From the NCBI GenBank assembly GCA_009667805.1, contig CM019071.1, positions 43,090,250 to 43,154,249 on the forward strand: DNA of 64,000 nt. Direction: 5' to 3'. Below, piece after piece: positions 34,863 through 48,551 of this stretch. The position numbers and the translations under genes are program-made. A model generated the notes under the pieces. The model made no database searches and was not told where the DNA came from. It saw nothing but the letters and a program-made list of their open reading frames with translations. The stretch's first letter is position 1, and each line of letters starts with the position of its first letter. This DNA comes from Leptobrachium leishanense (lineage: Eukaryota; Chordata; Amphibia; Anura; Megophryidae).

Positions 34863-36042
34863 CAATGGCGTCACTAGGGTTGGTGTCACCCGGTGCGGTA
34901 ACTCATGGTGTCACATCCCCCCCGAGTTTTACGGTTTCTTTTATTAACTACTCTTACTCATAAATCAGTACTCCCATATGACACTGAATGCTTGTACACG
35001 GGCGTACATTACTGTGAGTTGTATTGCTGTCGAGCTCTGTGATACGCTAATACACACTGCACATTACTGTGAGATTTATTGCTGTGGAGCTCTGTGATAC
35101 GTTCATACACACCACACATTATTACTGTGAGTTTTATTGCTGGGGAGCTCTGTGATACCCCCATCACACTGCACATTACTGTGAGTTTTATTGCTGTGGA
35201 GCTCTGTGATACGCTCATACACACCGCACATTACTGTGAGTTTTATTGCAGTGGAGCTCTCTCATATGCTCACACACAAATTTTGGCGAACTACCAGCAA
35301 GTACGGTGCCTGTTCGAAGGCAGTGAAAGTCCCCATAGAGAAGCAATGGTTAATCTGTTCAGAGACACCGAACAGCTGAGAATTGCCCTGATGTTCGGTG
35401 GTTTCATTCAACAGGTTTATTCAGGCGAATCCCATTGGCTTCAAAGTTAAAAATATTCCCGTTTTTATACAATATCTAATAAACCGTTATTCCTTTAATC
35501 TGTAGTAAAAAGTAATTTTATTTATTGATTTTTTTTTTTTAGTATCTTTTAGTCATTTTTCAAAAAAACCCATTTTTTTTTCTAATAGTGGTTTTTCTTT
35601 TTTCTGTAACAGCCCTTTTTATTATCATTCATAGGATCTTATATATGTAAATTCCAGACATTTTCAGTAGTCTTTTTTTAAAACAGCGGGTGACGAGTTT
35701 GTGGCGGCATTCGGTGGCTGATTCCCTGCACTTTAGAGACCCTGCAGTAAATTCACCAGGGAAATTTGATTCCCCTAAGTGTGCGGAACAACAGAACACT
35801 AAAATGTCTGCGTCATTTCGCTGCTCTGTGAATATCCCCTTTAGTGGTGGTTTTTTTGCCGCCCCCTGGAAAGTGCCAGCCTAGGCCTTGCCTACCCAGG
35901 ACATACTTGAAAATGAGGAAATCCTTCCTGGCAAAATATTTTTGTGTAAAAAGAAAAAAATATATATTTTTTCGGGTGTCACCCTACAGGGTGGTGTCAC
36001 CCGGTGCGGGCCGCACTCCACGCCCCCCTTGTGACGCCACTG
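34863..36042. mobile_element. hAT-like element with CAATGGCGTC/GACGCCACTG ends (copy D1)
   Basis: A perfect 8-bp duplication CTTTGACT flanks it (34855-34862 and 36043-36050). Just inside both ends lies a GTGTCACCCGGTGCGG block, inverted at neither end in full. The interior has five units of the 55-bp minisatellite (35000-35275) followed by a copy of the dispersed GGGTTATTC-type repeat (35276-35870). It is non-coding. Confidence 0.85.
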
Positions 36043-36916
36043 CTTTGACTGATATTTACATTTGTTTGATCTGAAACAATAAAGTGACAGATGTGCAAAA
36101 AAATAAAAAATCAGGAAGGGGCAACACTTTTTCACACAACTGTGCATATGGATTTCCAAGCACAGTGTGAGCTTCCTGGACTGCACCATATCAGCTGCCA
36201 ACGACATGCTGCACTCATCTGTGTACAGGAAACCCACAGACAGGCCAAGCTACCTTCACAATGCCAGCTTTCATCCCAACCACACCAAACAAGGCATAAT
36301 CTACAGCCAGGCCATCAGGTACCACCAAATCTGCTCAGACACTGGGGACAGGGATGAACACCTGAACAAACTGCCTGCATCATTCCAGCGGAAGGGCTAC
36401 AAGGAAAGGACAATCTCTGAAAAAATCAAATCTGTCCTGAAAACACCGCCCGAACAGCTGTTGCGCTACAAAGAAAAAAAGAAAAACACCACATGGATCC
36501 CTCTAGTTATTTCCTACAACCCAACTCTAGAGGGAATTCGCAAAATCATCAAAGATCTGCAGCCACTGGTCACAGAGGATCCTGCGCTCCAAACAATATT
36601 CCCACAGCCCCCCTTACTGGCATTCAAGCATCCCCCAAACCTGAGGCAAAAACTGGTCCGCAGCAAACTCACTCAGGAACAGGACGATACATACAGAATG
36701 GGACCAAATGCTGCAACAAACCCCGCTGCAAACTGTGCCAACACATATGTGACAGCAGCACTGCACGGCACAACAACGCCACACACAACATCAAGGGCTC
36801 GTACCTTTGCACGTCTGCCAATGTGGTATATATGATCCAGTGCACGGCGTGTGATAAGGGCTGCTATATTGGTGAAACCAGCCTTAAACTAAATCTCAGG
36901 ATGAACCAGTACAGAC

Positions 36917-37945
36917 TAGACATGTGCACAACACAAAATTTTGTTTTGAACTAATGGATTAGTCCTAAAATGCAATTTATTTAGTTGCCAAAGAAATTCG
37001 TTTTCAGTTCTTTAGTATGAAAACTAATTTATTTCATTCATCCGAAAACCAGTGGATACAATTACTATTGTAGGGGCTCCTCAGAGGGCTGAGATCGCTG
37101 CTTGTTACAGCATCTCTCACTCTCAGCACAATGTGGACCATATTACATAGTTGGTGCCAACTTAACCAGAGCTGTTGTAAACTTCCCAGAGCCATTATAG
37201 CCTATGGAGGTTTTCAGTTTACAACAGCTCTGGTTAAGTTAGTGCCAACATTGTAATACTGCCCCGTGTCAGGCAAAGCTGTTACAGTAACTGACTGCTG
37301 CTTATCACAGCGCTCAGAGTTTCAGTAAAACTAGTAAATAATATTTTTATATATAAGAGGTTAGAACAATATTATTTCCTTGTTTTACTGAAACTCTGAG
37401 CGCTGTTACAGTCAGTTACTGTAACAGCTGAGCCTGATACATTGTACTGAGAGATAATGTAACAAGCAGCCGATCTCAGTGCTCACAGCCACTGGATTTA
37501 AAGGGTAAAAAAAAGGCTCCTCTCTGTATAATATTTAGAACATCCTCCTGAATGAATTAATGTCCCTCTCTGTATAGAACATCCTCCTCAATTTATACCT
37601 TTCTCTGTATAATGTATATAACATCCTCCTGCATTAATACCCCTCTCTGTATAATGTTTAGAACATCCTCCTGCATTAATTAATGCCCCTCTCTGTATAG
37701 AACATCCTACTGCATTGGCATGTGGAGGGTGCAGAACTTCGGATGTTGCGCTCTTCATTGCTGGTCTCCTTCACTCATCAATGTAATATCACAAAAAGGA
37801 CTGAAACTAAAATGTAGTGCATTTTATTTTAGTTTCTTTCGTTTTTTGTACTGAGCAGTTTCGTTTCTCTTGAGTCATACGAAAACTAAATTATCCCAAA
37901 ATTCGGACTAAATCGTTTTAGTACTAAAACGAATGCACATGTCTA
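36917..37945. mobile_element. hAT-like element with TAGACATGTGC ends (copy E)
   Basis: A perfect 8-bp duplication GTACAGAC flanks it (36909-36916 and 37946-37953), and the Penelope coding sequence resumes after it. The ends are TAGACATGTGCAC and the inverse of TAGACATGTGCAT. The interior has nested inverted repeats (about 37160-37250 and 37265-37430) and a five-fold repeat of CTCTGTATA...GAACATCCTCCTG units at 37515-37715. There is no coding sequence. Confidence 0.9.
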
Positions 37946-38480
37946 GTACAGACACTCCATCAGGAACCACCAGGAAAACACATATTGTACCCTGGTGGGA
38001 CATCACTTCAATCTAACAGGCCACTCCATCCAAAACCACAAAATTAAAATCCTCAAAGGGCATTTTAAAGACAACCGTGAACGCAAAACATATGAAATGA
38101 AAATGATCACATATTTTAACACCATGAATGCCGGACTAAATGTCGATTCTGAGTTTTTAACCCATTATCATAACATCACATAATATTCTATATTCTGGCG
38201 GCTGTTTTGTTTCTTCTTGATCTCCTTTTTTTTTTCATGTCTCTTTCAACCTTCACTGTGCTGTCTGTGTTTTTTTTTTCTTCTTCTTTTTTCTTCTTTT
38301 TTCATTGTAGGTGGTATGATCTTATCTCTGTTGTTTTATTATGGGCCCAAGATCCCTCATGCATTTATATTCCCATTTCAAACATACCATTTGACTCTCA
38401 CTTTTACCACATCCAATCCCCTCACCAATGTGACCCCTAATGTCCTAATGTTCAATTCTAGGAACTGATCAGTTAGCATC

Positions 38481-38521
38481 AAGACCTGAGGAAGGGAGGA
38501 ATACTCTCGAAAGCTTGTCTT
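38481..38521 (+). ncRNA. Hammerhead-like motif in Penelope 3' tail
   Basis: AAGAC (38481-38485) pairs with GTCTT (38517-38521) as stem I. Between them are CTGAGGA, an extra A, stem II (GGGAG with CTCTC), GAA and AGCTT. Stem III would be a single A-U pair, and the base before the cleavage point is U. Hammerheads with very short stem III are known from Penelope-like elements. Confidence 0.6.
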
Positions 38522-38609
38522 TTAAATGTAACATTAGTTCAATAAAAAAGGTATCATTACGTACTGCTATACTCGTAATTTTGGCATCTGGACTAATATG
38601 GCCTATCAA

Positions 38610-38610
<1 letters not shown>

Positions 38611-38648
<38 letters not shown>

Positions 38649-40514
38649 AATGCAATGAACTGTTGATACCACTAGAGGGAGACAGAGACATTGTGGACTA
38701 TGCTGGACAAAAACGAACTCCATCGCCCATCACCCTTTGCGTGAGGACGGGAAGTGGGTGGTACAAAGAGGAGGAAAGAGATCAGCAGCCTCGTGCAAGG
38801 CATGGGCAGCGTGAGCAGAGCCTCGAGAGATGTAGGACGCACGCTGGGGCTGTTAGGGATTGAAACCATGCCGGGTTGTGGATGTTGCAACAGTCATGTT
38901 GGATATCGAGCTGTTAACTATATACCTAGCCCTGAGCGTTTGACAGAACAGAGCGAGCAGTGAGAGAGAGCAGTCGCTGGTGACACTTCTGGGATCCTGG
39001 CAGAGTTGGAGCGCAGAGAGATGGCGGCATCCATTGTTGCAGTGATCGGAGAGAGAGTGTGCATCGGCCAGCTGTGTATTACGCTGAACTGTTCTTGACA
39101 AAGTGCGGTTTGGGAGAAGAGGGACATCGTGTGAGGAGAGGCTACAAACTGGAGGGGAATGCTGGAGGCCTATGTGTTCGTGTTCTGGTGGAGGAGTACC
39201 AGATCAGGAGTGCAGGCATTAACAGCATCAGGTTCCAAGTGGCAGCGAGGACAGATCCTCTTGAGCGAGATCCCTTTCTCCAGCGTTCATCGGTCCAGGA
39301 CAAGTGGTTACACCGGATGGGTGAGAAGGCTTCGGCCTGGTGAAAACGCAGAACATTGCGCACTTGTTTATTGTTTCTTTAAGGGCCCCAATGGTGACTA
39401 GTTGAAGATTGTTTTTGTTTCATTCACTGGCCAATTGAACACAGTACCCGGGTACCCTAGATAACACACATATTTATTTTTGAGCTATTTTTCACGGGAC
39501 TTACACTCCAGAACTGAGGGGGTTAACCGGTTTCTTTTACAACTGTGTGTTTTTCCCGCGTTATGAATTCTTGTCACTCCAATACCGTACATGAATATTA
39601 TATACTGCTTTATTGGGATCAGTAAAGAATATAATATAGAAAAATCCACAACAGTGCTGGTGTATGGTTATTTCATAGTGCGGTGAGACTATCCCGAGGT
39701 TTATTCTGCGGCTCCTCCAGGGGTGAGTGCTACATATATGGTTTATTATTGCAGAAGCCATCAGCAATTGAAAGAACTGCATCCCAGTCAGAGCTCCTGT
39801 GCTGCATTCCCCATATGCAGCAAGGAACTCTGGGTAGGACATGCAAATCACATCTGTCTCACTTTTTTGAATCCTGGGTCTGTTTTTACAAAGAACCCTC
39901 CAATCAATGCCATGTCATACTAGATGACTTTTTTTTAGCAGAGATCAGGTCTATGGAACTGGTCAAAACCACTTCTGGCCCTCTACCACAACCCAAATAA
40001 GTGTGTGTGTGTGTGTGTGTGTGTCTATATAATTGTATTTTCAGTTTCTGTAACAGAACTTTTTATTATTATTCATAGGACCTTATACTGTATATTCCAG
40101 GCATTTTTGTCCAGAAGCTTTTTTGCAAACGGCTTTTAAAATTTACGGTGTTTTTCTTTTCCTGTTTGGCACATCATAGTTTTTGTTTTTTTTATTGGAC
40201 ACGTTCAGCGGTTTTACAGCAAATCGCCGGGTGCTTTCGGCTTTTTTTTTTTGTCTGTTTTTAAGATCACTGATTTTTTCGCCTGTTTTGAAACAGTTTT
40301 TCTGTTCGAAGCGGCTGTTTTTCAGATGCGGTCGGCGGCTCGTTCCCTGCATTTTGGGGACTGTGTGGTGAATGCTCGGGTGAATTTGATTTCCTGAAGT
40401 GCAGGAAACGGAAGAGCACCGATATCCTCATGGAATTTCAGCGCTCTTTGAATATTCCTGTATGTATCATGTGCAATATTTACCAAATTCATCCAAAACT
40501 CTGCATATCAGGAT
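38611..40514. other. No recognisable gene; microsatellites and dispersed repeats
   Basis: A TA microsatellite (38611-38642) is followed by about 900 bp of moderately GC-rich sequence (38643-39560) that I cannot classify; reading frames there are short and inconsistent. 39600-39990 looks like another interspersed repeat without clear ends. A GT microsatellite is at 40001-40024. 40030-40480 is a copy of the dispersed family also seen at 35460-35870, 43730-44230 and 61060-62040. Confidence 0.5.
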
Positions 40515-40659
40515 TAGGGATGAGCCGAACACCCCCGTGTTCGGTTCGAACTCGAACAAATTTCAAAAGTTCGAGTTCGAACATGAACACGAACCGAACT
40601 CAATGCAAGTCAATGGGACTCAAAAGTTCGATTTTTAGAGTGCCCTCCAAGAGGGCATA

Positions 40660-42276
<1,617 letters not shown>

Positions 42277-42769
42277 TATATGCAAGATATTTGCCATTAA
42301 AGGTGTATGGGGGTCTGGGTAGTGCCCTGGGGGACAGGAAAAAAGGAAAAAAAGTTTTAAAAAAACTTTTTAAAGGAACAGTGAGTTTTCCATGAAACAA
42401 GGGTTAAAAATAAAAACGAAAAATTCCTTCAAATATCGTGCCTAGGAGGTCCCCATAACCTGCCCGTGAAGTGGCGGATTTGTAGGATGTATAGAAACAT
42501 TTTAAAACAAAAAAATGACGTTTCAAATGACGGTAAACAGTTTTCCTTTAATCTATTCATAAACAACTGCTTGGGGCGGCAGCCTGTATTAAAAGAGACA
42601 TTTTAGGACACGCAGAACAAGTTTAGTGATTTTTTTGGCTAAATTATGGTGAAACTTAAGAGGTGCTTTAAAATTGGGCCTTTAGTGTCGGCAACAGTGT
42701 CGTCACACCGTAACCCCTCTGTGGTATTGTGGAAGAGTGCAGTGGTGGAGATTTTGTGAATGCAGAAGA

Positions 42770-43260
42770 GATCCCCGATCTATTCCGTTACGTCAGCATC
42801 AGGGGATTGATAGCTGCTGATCCAGGACTGATTCATTTTTATAAATGTCAGCCGGTCTATAGAGTCGGTGGACAGACGCACTCTTTGTCTGTGACAAAAC
42901 CTCCAGCGGCACTGAACGTCCTTTCAAAAAGCACGCGGGATGAAGGGGAACCTAGTAGCTGTGTAGCATATTGGCTAAATTCTGGCCAGTGATCCAATCT
43001 CAACACCCATTAAGCCAGTGGATCATCTGCTGTAAAGGTATCCAGGTTTGCCCTTGCCCCTAGGTAGTCCTGCACCATATGGTGAAGACGCTGGCAATGG
43101 GTGCCTACATTTGACGTCCCTGGGAGTCGTGGACTAAAAAAATTGGAAAAGGCGTCAGTCAAGCGGCCCCTTTCACTGCTCTTTCTCTGATCAACCGCAG
43201 CCTTAGAAGCACCTGTGTCATCCCAGATATTTTGTATAAATGACTGACCCCCAAAATAGT
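42770..43260 (-). pseudogene. hAT transposase C-terminal relic in copy B3
   Basis: Minus strand: AVDQRKSSERGRLTDAFSNF, then VQDYLGARANLDTFTADDPLA and a stop. Read through the stop, the frame gives W-V-L-R-L-D-H-W-P-E and the diagnostic FERTFSAAGGFVTDK block, which copy B1 has lost. In-frame stops and the missing N-terminal half make it non-functional. This block is the best evidence that the TAGGGATGA family is hAT. Confidence 0.8.
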
Positions 43261-43729
43261 TGGTGGCAGTGAGAACACAGAGATTACAACAATTCCCAGA
43301 TATTTTGTAGAAATGAGACCCCCCCAATAGCTGCTGGCAGACTGGCAGTGAGAACACACACTAACACAACAATCTCCTCTCAAAAAACACATGCTGGGGC
43401 TGCAAGGAACGCCTTATATAGTGTGATGCGGGACTTAGCTCTGTGAGCCCATGATTGGGCAAAATTTGCCCAATCAGGACTCTGAGCCGTGATTGGCATA
43501 GTCTTGCACCTGTCTTGCACCTAAACTGTGGTCAGGTGGAAGACTGTAGCCAATTACAAGCTTCAGGCCAGTGGAAAAGTGCATTGTGGTCCATTGTGGT
43601 GCATTGTGGGTGAACATGCTGCAAACACGCGGAAATGTTTAAAGTTCGTGAACATACGAACTGGCGATGTTCGAATCAAACACATCGAACCGAACAGCTC
43701 ATCCCTAGTCAGGATACGGCACCGGTGAC

Positions 43730-44230
43730 AATGTTTCGTTTCGGGTCTTTAGGGATTATTCATACAGCATCGCACTTGCCTCCAAAGGGCCCCGTATCCG
43801 TACAATTTCATCTGTTCACTAAGCTGTCAATTCGCCAAATACTGGTGAACTATGATATTATCGTTTTTTTATTCAACCGTTTATTCTTTTAAATTTTCAG
43901 CAAAATTTATTTAGTTGAACACCTTTTTGTATTTTTTTAGACGAAAATTATAATTCCTTTTTTTTATTATTCTGTAACAGACTGTTTTATAATTCACACA
44001 TTGTAAAGCATTTTTATTAATTTAAACACGTAATAGAAAAACAGCAGGATTCCATTTTTCTTTTTTCTTGCCAGTTTGGCGGCTTCATGTTCGCCGCACT
44101 TCGGGGACCGGCAGACTGTGGTGAATAGTGAACTCACTGCAGGATCAATGAAACAGAATCACCAAAGCACGCTGAAGTGTGACTGTGACAGACTCGGCTG
44201 TCTCTGGGGCAGTTTGAGGAGCCTGGGGGT
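43730..44230. repeat. Dispersed repeat, GGGTTATTC-related family
   Basis: Blocks such as TATTCAACCGTTTATTC, CTGTAACAGACTGTTTT and GCCGCACTTCGGGGACC match 35460-35870, 40030-40480 and 61060-62040 in order. Ends are not clear in this copy. No gene is seen. Confidence 0.6.
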
Positions 44231-44289
44231 TAGCCTCCTGCCTATTGACTATGGACCAAGGTGCTACCTGGGGTTTGCCATTTATGTTG

Positions 44290-44699
44290 ACTGTGTTTCT
44301 GTATATTGTACATTTCTGTATCAGCTGTCTTCTATCTGTATCTTGAACATTTCTGTATCAGCTGTCTTCTATCTGTATCTTGAACATTTCTGTATCAGCT
44401 GTCTTCTATCTGTATCTTGTACATTTCTGTATCAGCTGTCTTCTATCTGTATCTTGTACATTTCTGTATCAGCTGTCTTCTATCTGTATCTTGTACATTT
44501 CTGTATCAGCTGTCTTCTATCTGTATCTTGTACATTTCTGTATTAGCTGTCTTCTATCTATATATTGTATACTTCTGTATTAGCTGTCCTCTATCTGTAT
44601 ATTGTACATTTCTGTATTAGCTGTCTGTATATTGTACACTTCTGTATAAGCCGTCTTCTGTCCGTATATTGTACACTTCTGTATTAGCTGTCCTCTGTC
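44290..44699 (+). repeat. 37-bp minisatellite, about eleven units
   Basis: Units read TCTGTATCAGCTGTCTTCTA followed by TCTGTATCTTGTACATT. Later units are shorter and more diverged. The array ends at the LTR boundary at 44700. Confidence 0.95.
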
Positions 44700-45131
44700 T
44701 GTTGTGATGTTTGGGGGCCCACAGAGCATGTGCACAATGTCTTTCACAAACAGAACAGCTTTATTCACCCTTTCAGGACAGGCAAAAAGGCAACATTAAT
44801 AAGTACACGCATGGGTTTGGCGAAATTAAAGCAAAAAATAATGGTGGCTCACCAACGCTTTAAACAGTCCCAAACCTGGGGAATTCTTTCCCCAAAAGGT
44901 AGAAGCCTCTCTAGCAAGGCACGGCATGTCTCCTGCTTTTGGAACACACACCCAGCTTCCACTGATTACTTTCCTTTTTCCTTAACTCCCACAATCCTGT
45001 CTGGGAGTTGCTGGCTTTTAAACCTCTTCCTGGACAGGAAGATTAACCCTGTGGTTGCCCTTAAAGGACCACAACCCAAATAAGGGTGAAACATATTGGC
45101 CATCCAGGACCCAGCCCTGCTGACCTCTACA
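44700..45131 (-). repeat. 3' LTR of Gmr1-like retrotransposon
   Basis: On the minus strand the segment starts TGTAGAGGTCAGC just after a purine run (GAGGGGGGG) at 45132-45142 and ends CATCACAACA at 44700, giving TG...CA termini. An AATAAA signal is at 44760-44765, consistent with the R region. The matching 5' LTR is not found; the 5' part of the element was displaced by the hAT insertion at 49962. Confidence 0.7.
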
Positions 45132-47950
45132 TATCCCCCCCTCTGTCTCAACGCGGAGGCGTTTGAGGCAACAGCAGACAGCCCACAGTGCATCTGGGAC
45201 AGGGCATCAGCATTTTGGTGCTGTTTCCCAGGCCTGTGTTCCACAACAAAGTTAAACTCCTGGAAGGACAGGAACCACCTGGTTACCCTAGCATTAGCAT
45301 GGCGGTGCTGCCTCATCCAGGTCAATGGGGCATGGTCAGACACTAAACGGAACGTCCTGCCCAACGGGAAGTATCTCAAAGAATCCAAGGCCCACTTTAT
45401 GGCCAAGCCCTCTCTTTCCACCACAGCATAGTTTTTCTCCGCTGCCGTCAGTTTCCTACTAAGAAAATCCACAGGTGCTCTTCCCCATTGACTTCTTGGG
45501 ATAGCACAGCCCCCAAACCCTCACTTGAGGCATCCATCTGTACAATGAACTCCCTCACAAAATCAGGGACTACCAGCAGTGGGTGCTGACACAACGCATT
45601 TTTAAGCTTCTCGAAGGCTTCTTCAGCATTGGCATTCCATTGAATCATCACTGACTTCCTACCTTTCGTCAGGTCAGTCAGTGGTGCAGCAATAGAGGCA
45701 AAATTGGGGACAAACCGCCGGTAATACCCCACTATACCCAGAAAAGCACAAACCTGCTTTTTCGTGAGGGGGGCGTGGCCAGTTCTGGATAGCCTCTACT
45801 TTGTTAAATTGTGGCTTTACCAGACCCCTGCCTACGACATATCCCAAGTACTTAGCTTCCTCCATCCCTACCGCACTTTTCTCAGGGTTAACAGTAAAGC
45901 CCGCTTTCCTCAAACCATCCAAAGCCGTCTGAACCCGGGGAAGATGGGACTCCCAATCTGGACTGAAGATGACAATGTCGTCCAGGTAGACCGAGGTATA
46001 TCTCAGTTAGGGCAGAGCACCCTATCCATCGCTCGTTGGAAGATGGCCGGAGCTGAGTGTAACCCAAAAGGCATCCGCTTATAATGAAAATGACCCTCTG
46101 GAGTGGAAAAAGCAGTCTTTTCCCTGGCTTCCTTAGTCAGGGGTATCTGCCAGTATCCCTTAGTAAGGTCCAGGGTGGTGATATAACGGGCCGGAACCCA
46201 ATTTCTCTATTAATTCATCCACCCTTGGCATGGGATATGCGTCAAATTGTGACACCTCGTTAAGTTTCCTGAAGTCATTGCAGAATTGCAGAGTGCCGTT
46301 GGGCTTCGGTACCAACACGATGGGGCTCGACCATTCATTCTGTGACTCCTCAATTATATCAAGCTGAAGCATTTTTTTAACCTCTTCAGAAACAGCCTTT
46401 CTATGGGCTTCTGGGATGCGGTACGGCTTTACCTGAACCTTTACATGGGGTTCCGTCACAATATCATGTTTGATCCCGGACGGGTGTCCTGGCAGTCCTG
46501 AAAACATGCCTTTATTTCTTTGCAGAAACTCCTTAACTTCTTGGGTTCGGGGTTTGGACAGGGTGGCAGCAATGTGTACTGCACCAACACCATCAGACTC
46601 TATACTCACCCCAACCATGGCGGACACCTCCTCTCTGTCTCTCCAGGGTTTTAACAAATTTATGTGGTAGATCTGGTATGGTTTTCTTTCCCCAGGCTGA
46701 TGCACTCGGTAGTTTACTTCCCCTACTTTTTCAACCACCTCATATGATCCCTACCACTTGGCTAGGAACCGACTTTCCACCGTGGGTATATGTACTGCTA
46801 CCCGGTCCCCAACCTGAAATTGCCGCAGCTTGGCTGACCGGTTGTACACCCTTTTCTGGGCCTCCTGAGCTTTCTGCAAATGTTCCTGTACCAAAGGCAT
46901 CACTTTAGAAATTTTCTCTCTCATCTGAGAGATATGTTCAATGAGCGATTTGTGTGGAGAGGACTCACTTTCCCATGTCTCCTTCACCAAATCTAGCAAT
47001 CCCCGGGTCTTCGACCATACACCAGCTCAAAAGGTGAGAACCCCGTGGAGGCCTGAGGAACCTCTCGAATAGCAAACAGCAATGCGGGAAGCAAATGATC
47101 CCAGTCTCTTCCATCTCTCTGCACAACCCTTTTAAGCATCATTTTCAGAGTTTTGTTGAATCTTTCTACCAAATCATCTGTCTGAGGGTGATAAACAGAT
47201 GTTCGCAACTGCTTGATTTGGAACAACTTGCACACATCTGCCATTACCGGGACATAAATGGGGTCCCCTGGTCCGTCAAAATTTCCCTTGGCAGGCCAGT
47301 TCTCGAAAACAAAAAACCACTCCCGCACAATGGCCTTTGATGTAGGGTTTCTTAAAGGAGCCGCCTCTGGATACCTTGTGGCATAATCAAGAACCACCAG
47401 GATATATCGGTGTCCCCGAGCAGACTTCTCTAAGGGACCCACTATATCCATAGCAATGCGCTCAAAGGGCACCTCAATTATTGGCAGAGGCACCAAGGGG
47501 CTCCTATAATGGGGTGCTGGGGCAGTTAACGGGCAAACGGGCATGATGAACAGTACCTCTTAACCGTGGCACCGATCCCAGGCTAGTAAAACCGGTCCGT
47601 TATCCGTGCCTCGGTTTTCTCAGCTCCCAGGTGACCAACTAGGGCATCATTGTGAGCCAGATCCAGCACCATTCTCTGGTAGGGGTGGGGTACTAGTAAT
47701 TGTTCCACAATTTCTCCCTGAATTTCTGATACACGGTAGAACAGATCATTATTGACCGCAAAGTGAGGAAATCTTTTCTCTGCATCTGGTGCTTGAGGTA
47801 CCTCACTGACAACAGTTACCTGTTCGCGAGCATTTAACAACATCGGGTCACCCCCCATTTGAGCCCTGCCAAGTGCACCTCTGGACACATCTAAGTCAGG
47901 GTGTACTGGATAAGAAGAACCCTCCCCCCCATCCACCCCAAGTGTAACAT
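45132..47950 (-). pseudogene. Gmr1-like Ty3/gypsy pol: integrase before reverse transcriptase
   Basis: On the minus strand the order is integrase zinc-binding end (HLGAEKTEARI, about 47610), integrase core (AMDIVGPLEKSARGHRY to VYHPQTDDLVERFNK, 47460-47150), a GPY-type tail (46860-46650), then reverse transcriptase start (PYRIPEAHRKAV, SSPIVLVPKPNG), YLDDIVIFSPD near 45990-45955, and RNase H (YAVVEREGLAIKWAL, HAPLTW). Canonical Ty3/gypsy elements have integrase last. The reverse order is a hallmark of the Gmr1-like clade. The second integrase aspartate region is altered (FDGPGDPIY) and there are several frameshifts, so the copy is dead. A solo LTR has inserted just upstream. Confidence 0.85.
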
Positions 47951-47958
47951 CTACAGGA

Positions 47959-48551
47959 TGTCACGGAATGGACCTGAGCGCTCCTTCCAGCGAGCCGCAT
48001 GACTAAAAACTCAGACAGTTTTAAAGATCATTTTTTCCTTTTATATTTCGGTTTTGCGTTTAAGTGTATGGACATTTTATTTCATGTCTAGATGTGGTTT
48101 TACTGGTGTGGTTTTTATTAGAGTGTGATGTATCAACATGTATCCTGTATTGTATGAGGGCATTCAAGTCTGGACATGTCTGAGGGCATTCAAGTCTGGA
48201 CATGTCTGAGGGCATTCAAGTCTGGACATGTCTTTGTGATGTGTGTATAAAAGGATCTGCCCAAACCTTGTAATAAATCAGTTTCTGTTTTGAAGTCATA
48301 CAGCTTCGTCTGGCGAGTTCTTCCAGGGAATATCATATTGCACCTAGAAGGCACTCATCGGCCTTCCACATCACGTCTATCCCAGGAAAAGGAGCCTCAA
48401 GTCAGCCCAGCAGCCACCTCCACACCAACAATAGGTTGGTAGATCAGGCTGCTCGAGACGCCGAGTGCCGAGCCACTCGGTAGTCGGGCTGGACGCCATC
48501 AAGGGGGTCAGATAGGAGCAGGACCGCAGGCGGACACTCCATTCCGTCACA
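47959..48551 (+). mobile_element. Solo LTR inserted in the Gmr1-like element
   Basis: A 593-bp TG...CA segment starts TGTCACGGAATGG and ends CATTCCGTCACA. It is flanked by CAGGA (47954-47958) and CAGGG (48552-48556), a 5-bp duplication with one mismatch. It has a TATA box (TATAAAAGG, 48246-48254), an AATAAA signal (48272-48277) and three tandem 26-bp units in the upstream part (48155-48232). No internal retroviral sequence remains, so it probably arose by recombination between two LTRs. The host reading frame lies on both sides. Confidence 0.75.

Larger units (their letters stand above)
23503..36142. mobile_element. Tc1-like element expanded to 12.6 kb by nested insertions
   Basis: The left end CAGTTGTG is preceded by TA. 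It is interrupted after eight bases by a hAT element, then repeats and continues at 27498 (CAGTTGTGTGATAAAGTGTT). The right end is the inverse, ACACTTTTTCACACAACTG, ending at 36142. Internal Tc1 sequence survives at 27498-27731, 29459-29529, 32109-32484, 33253-33460, 34611-34862 and 36043-36142. The segments join cleanly when the six insertions and their 8-bp duplications are removed. The right flank reads TG rather than TA, so one target dinucleotide has mutated. Confidence 0.85.
36143..38600 (+). pseudogene. Poseidon-like Penelope element, 5'-truncated, split by hAT
   Basis: The plus strand encodes the end of a Penelope reverse transcriptase (SFLDCTISA, VYRKPTDRPSYLHNASFHP, GIIYSQAIRY, a KGYKE-like motif). 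After a frameshift near 36680 comes a cysteine-rich linker (CCNKPRCKLCQHIC) and the GIY-YIG endonuclease motifs VVYMIQC and CYIGET. A hAT insertion at 36917-37945 interrupts it. Coding resumes after the duplication with HFNLTGHSIQNHKIKILKG and ends near 38183. The tail holds a hammerhead-like motif and the GTACTGCTATAC block. The 5' half including the catalytic aspartates is missing, so the copy is dead. Confidence 0.85.

Noticed and set aside
38643..39560. Possible plus-strand gene in a GC-richer stretch
   Set aside because: Frames are short, overlap on both strands, and no motif or splice pattern supports them.
44076..44620. Cysteine-rich frames with CISCLLSV repeats
   Set aside because: Produced by the 37-bp minisatellite; all three frames are open.
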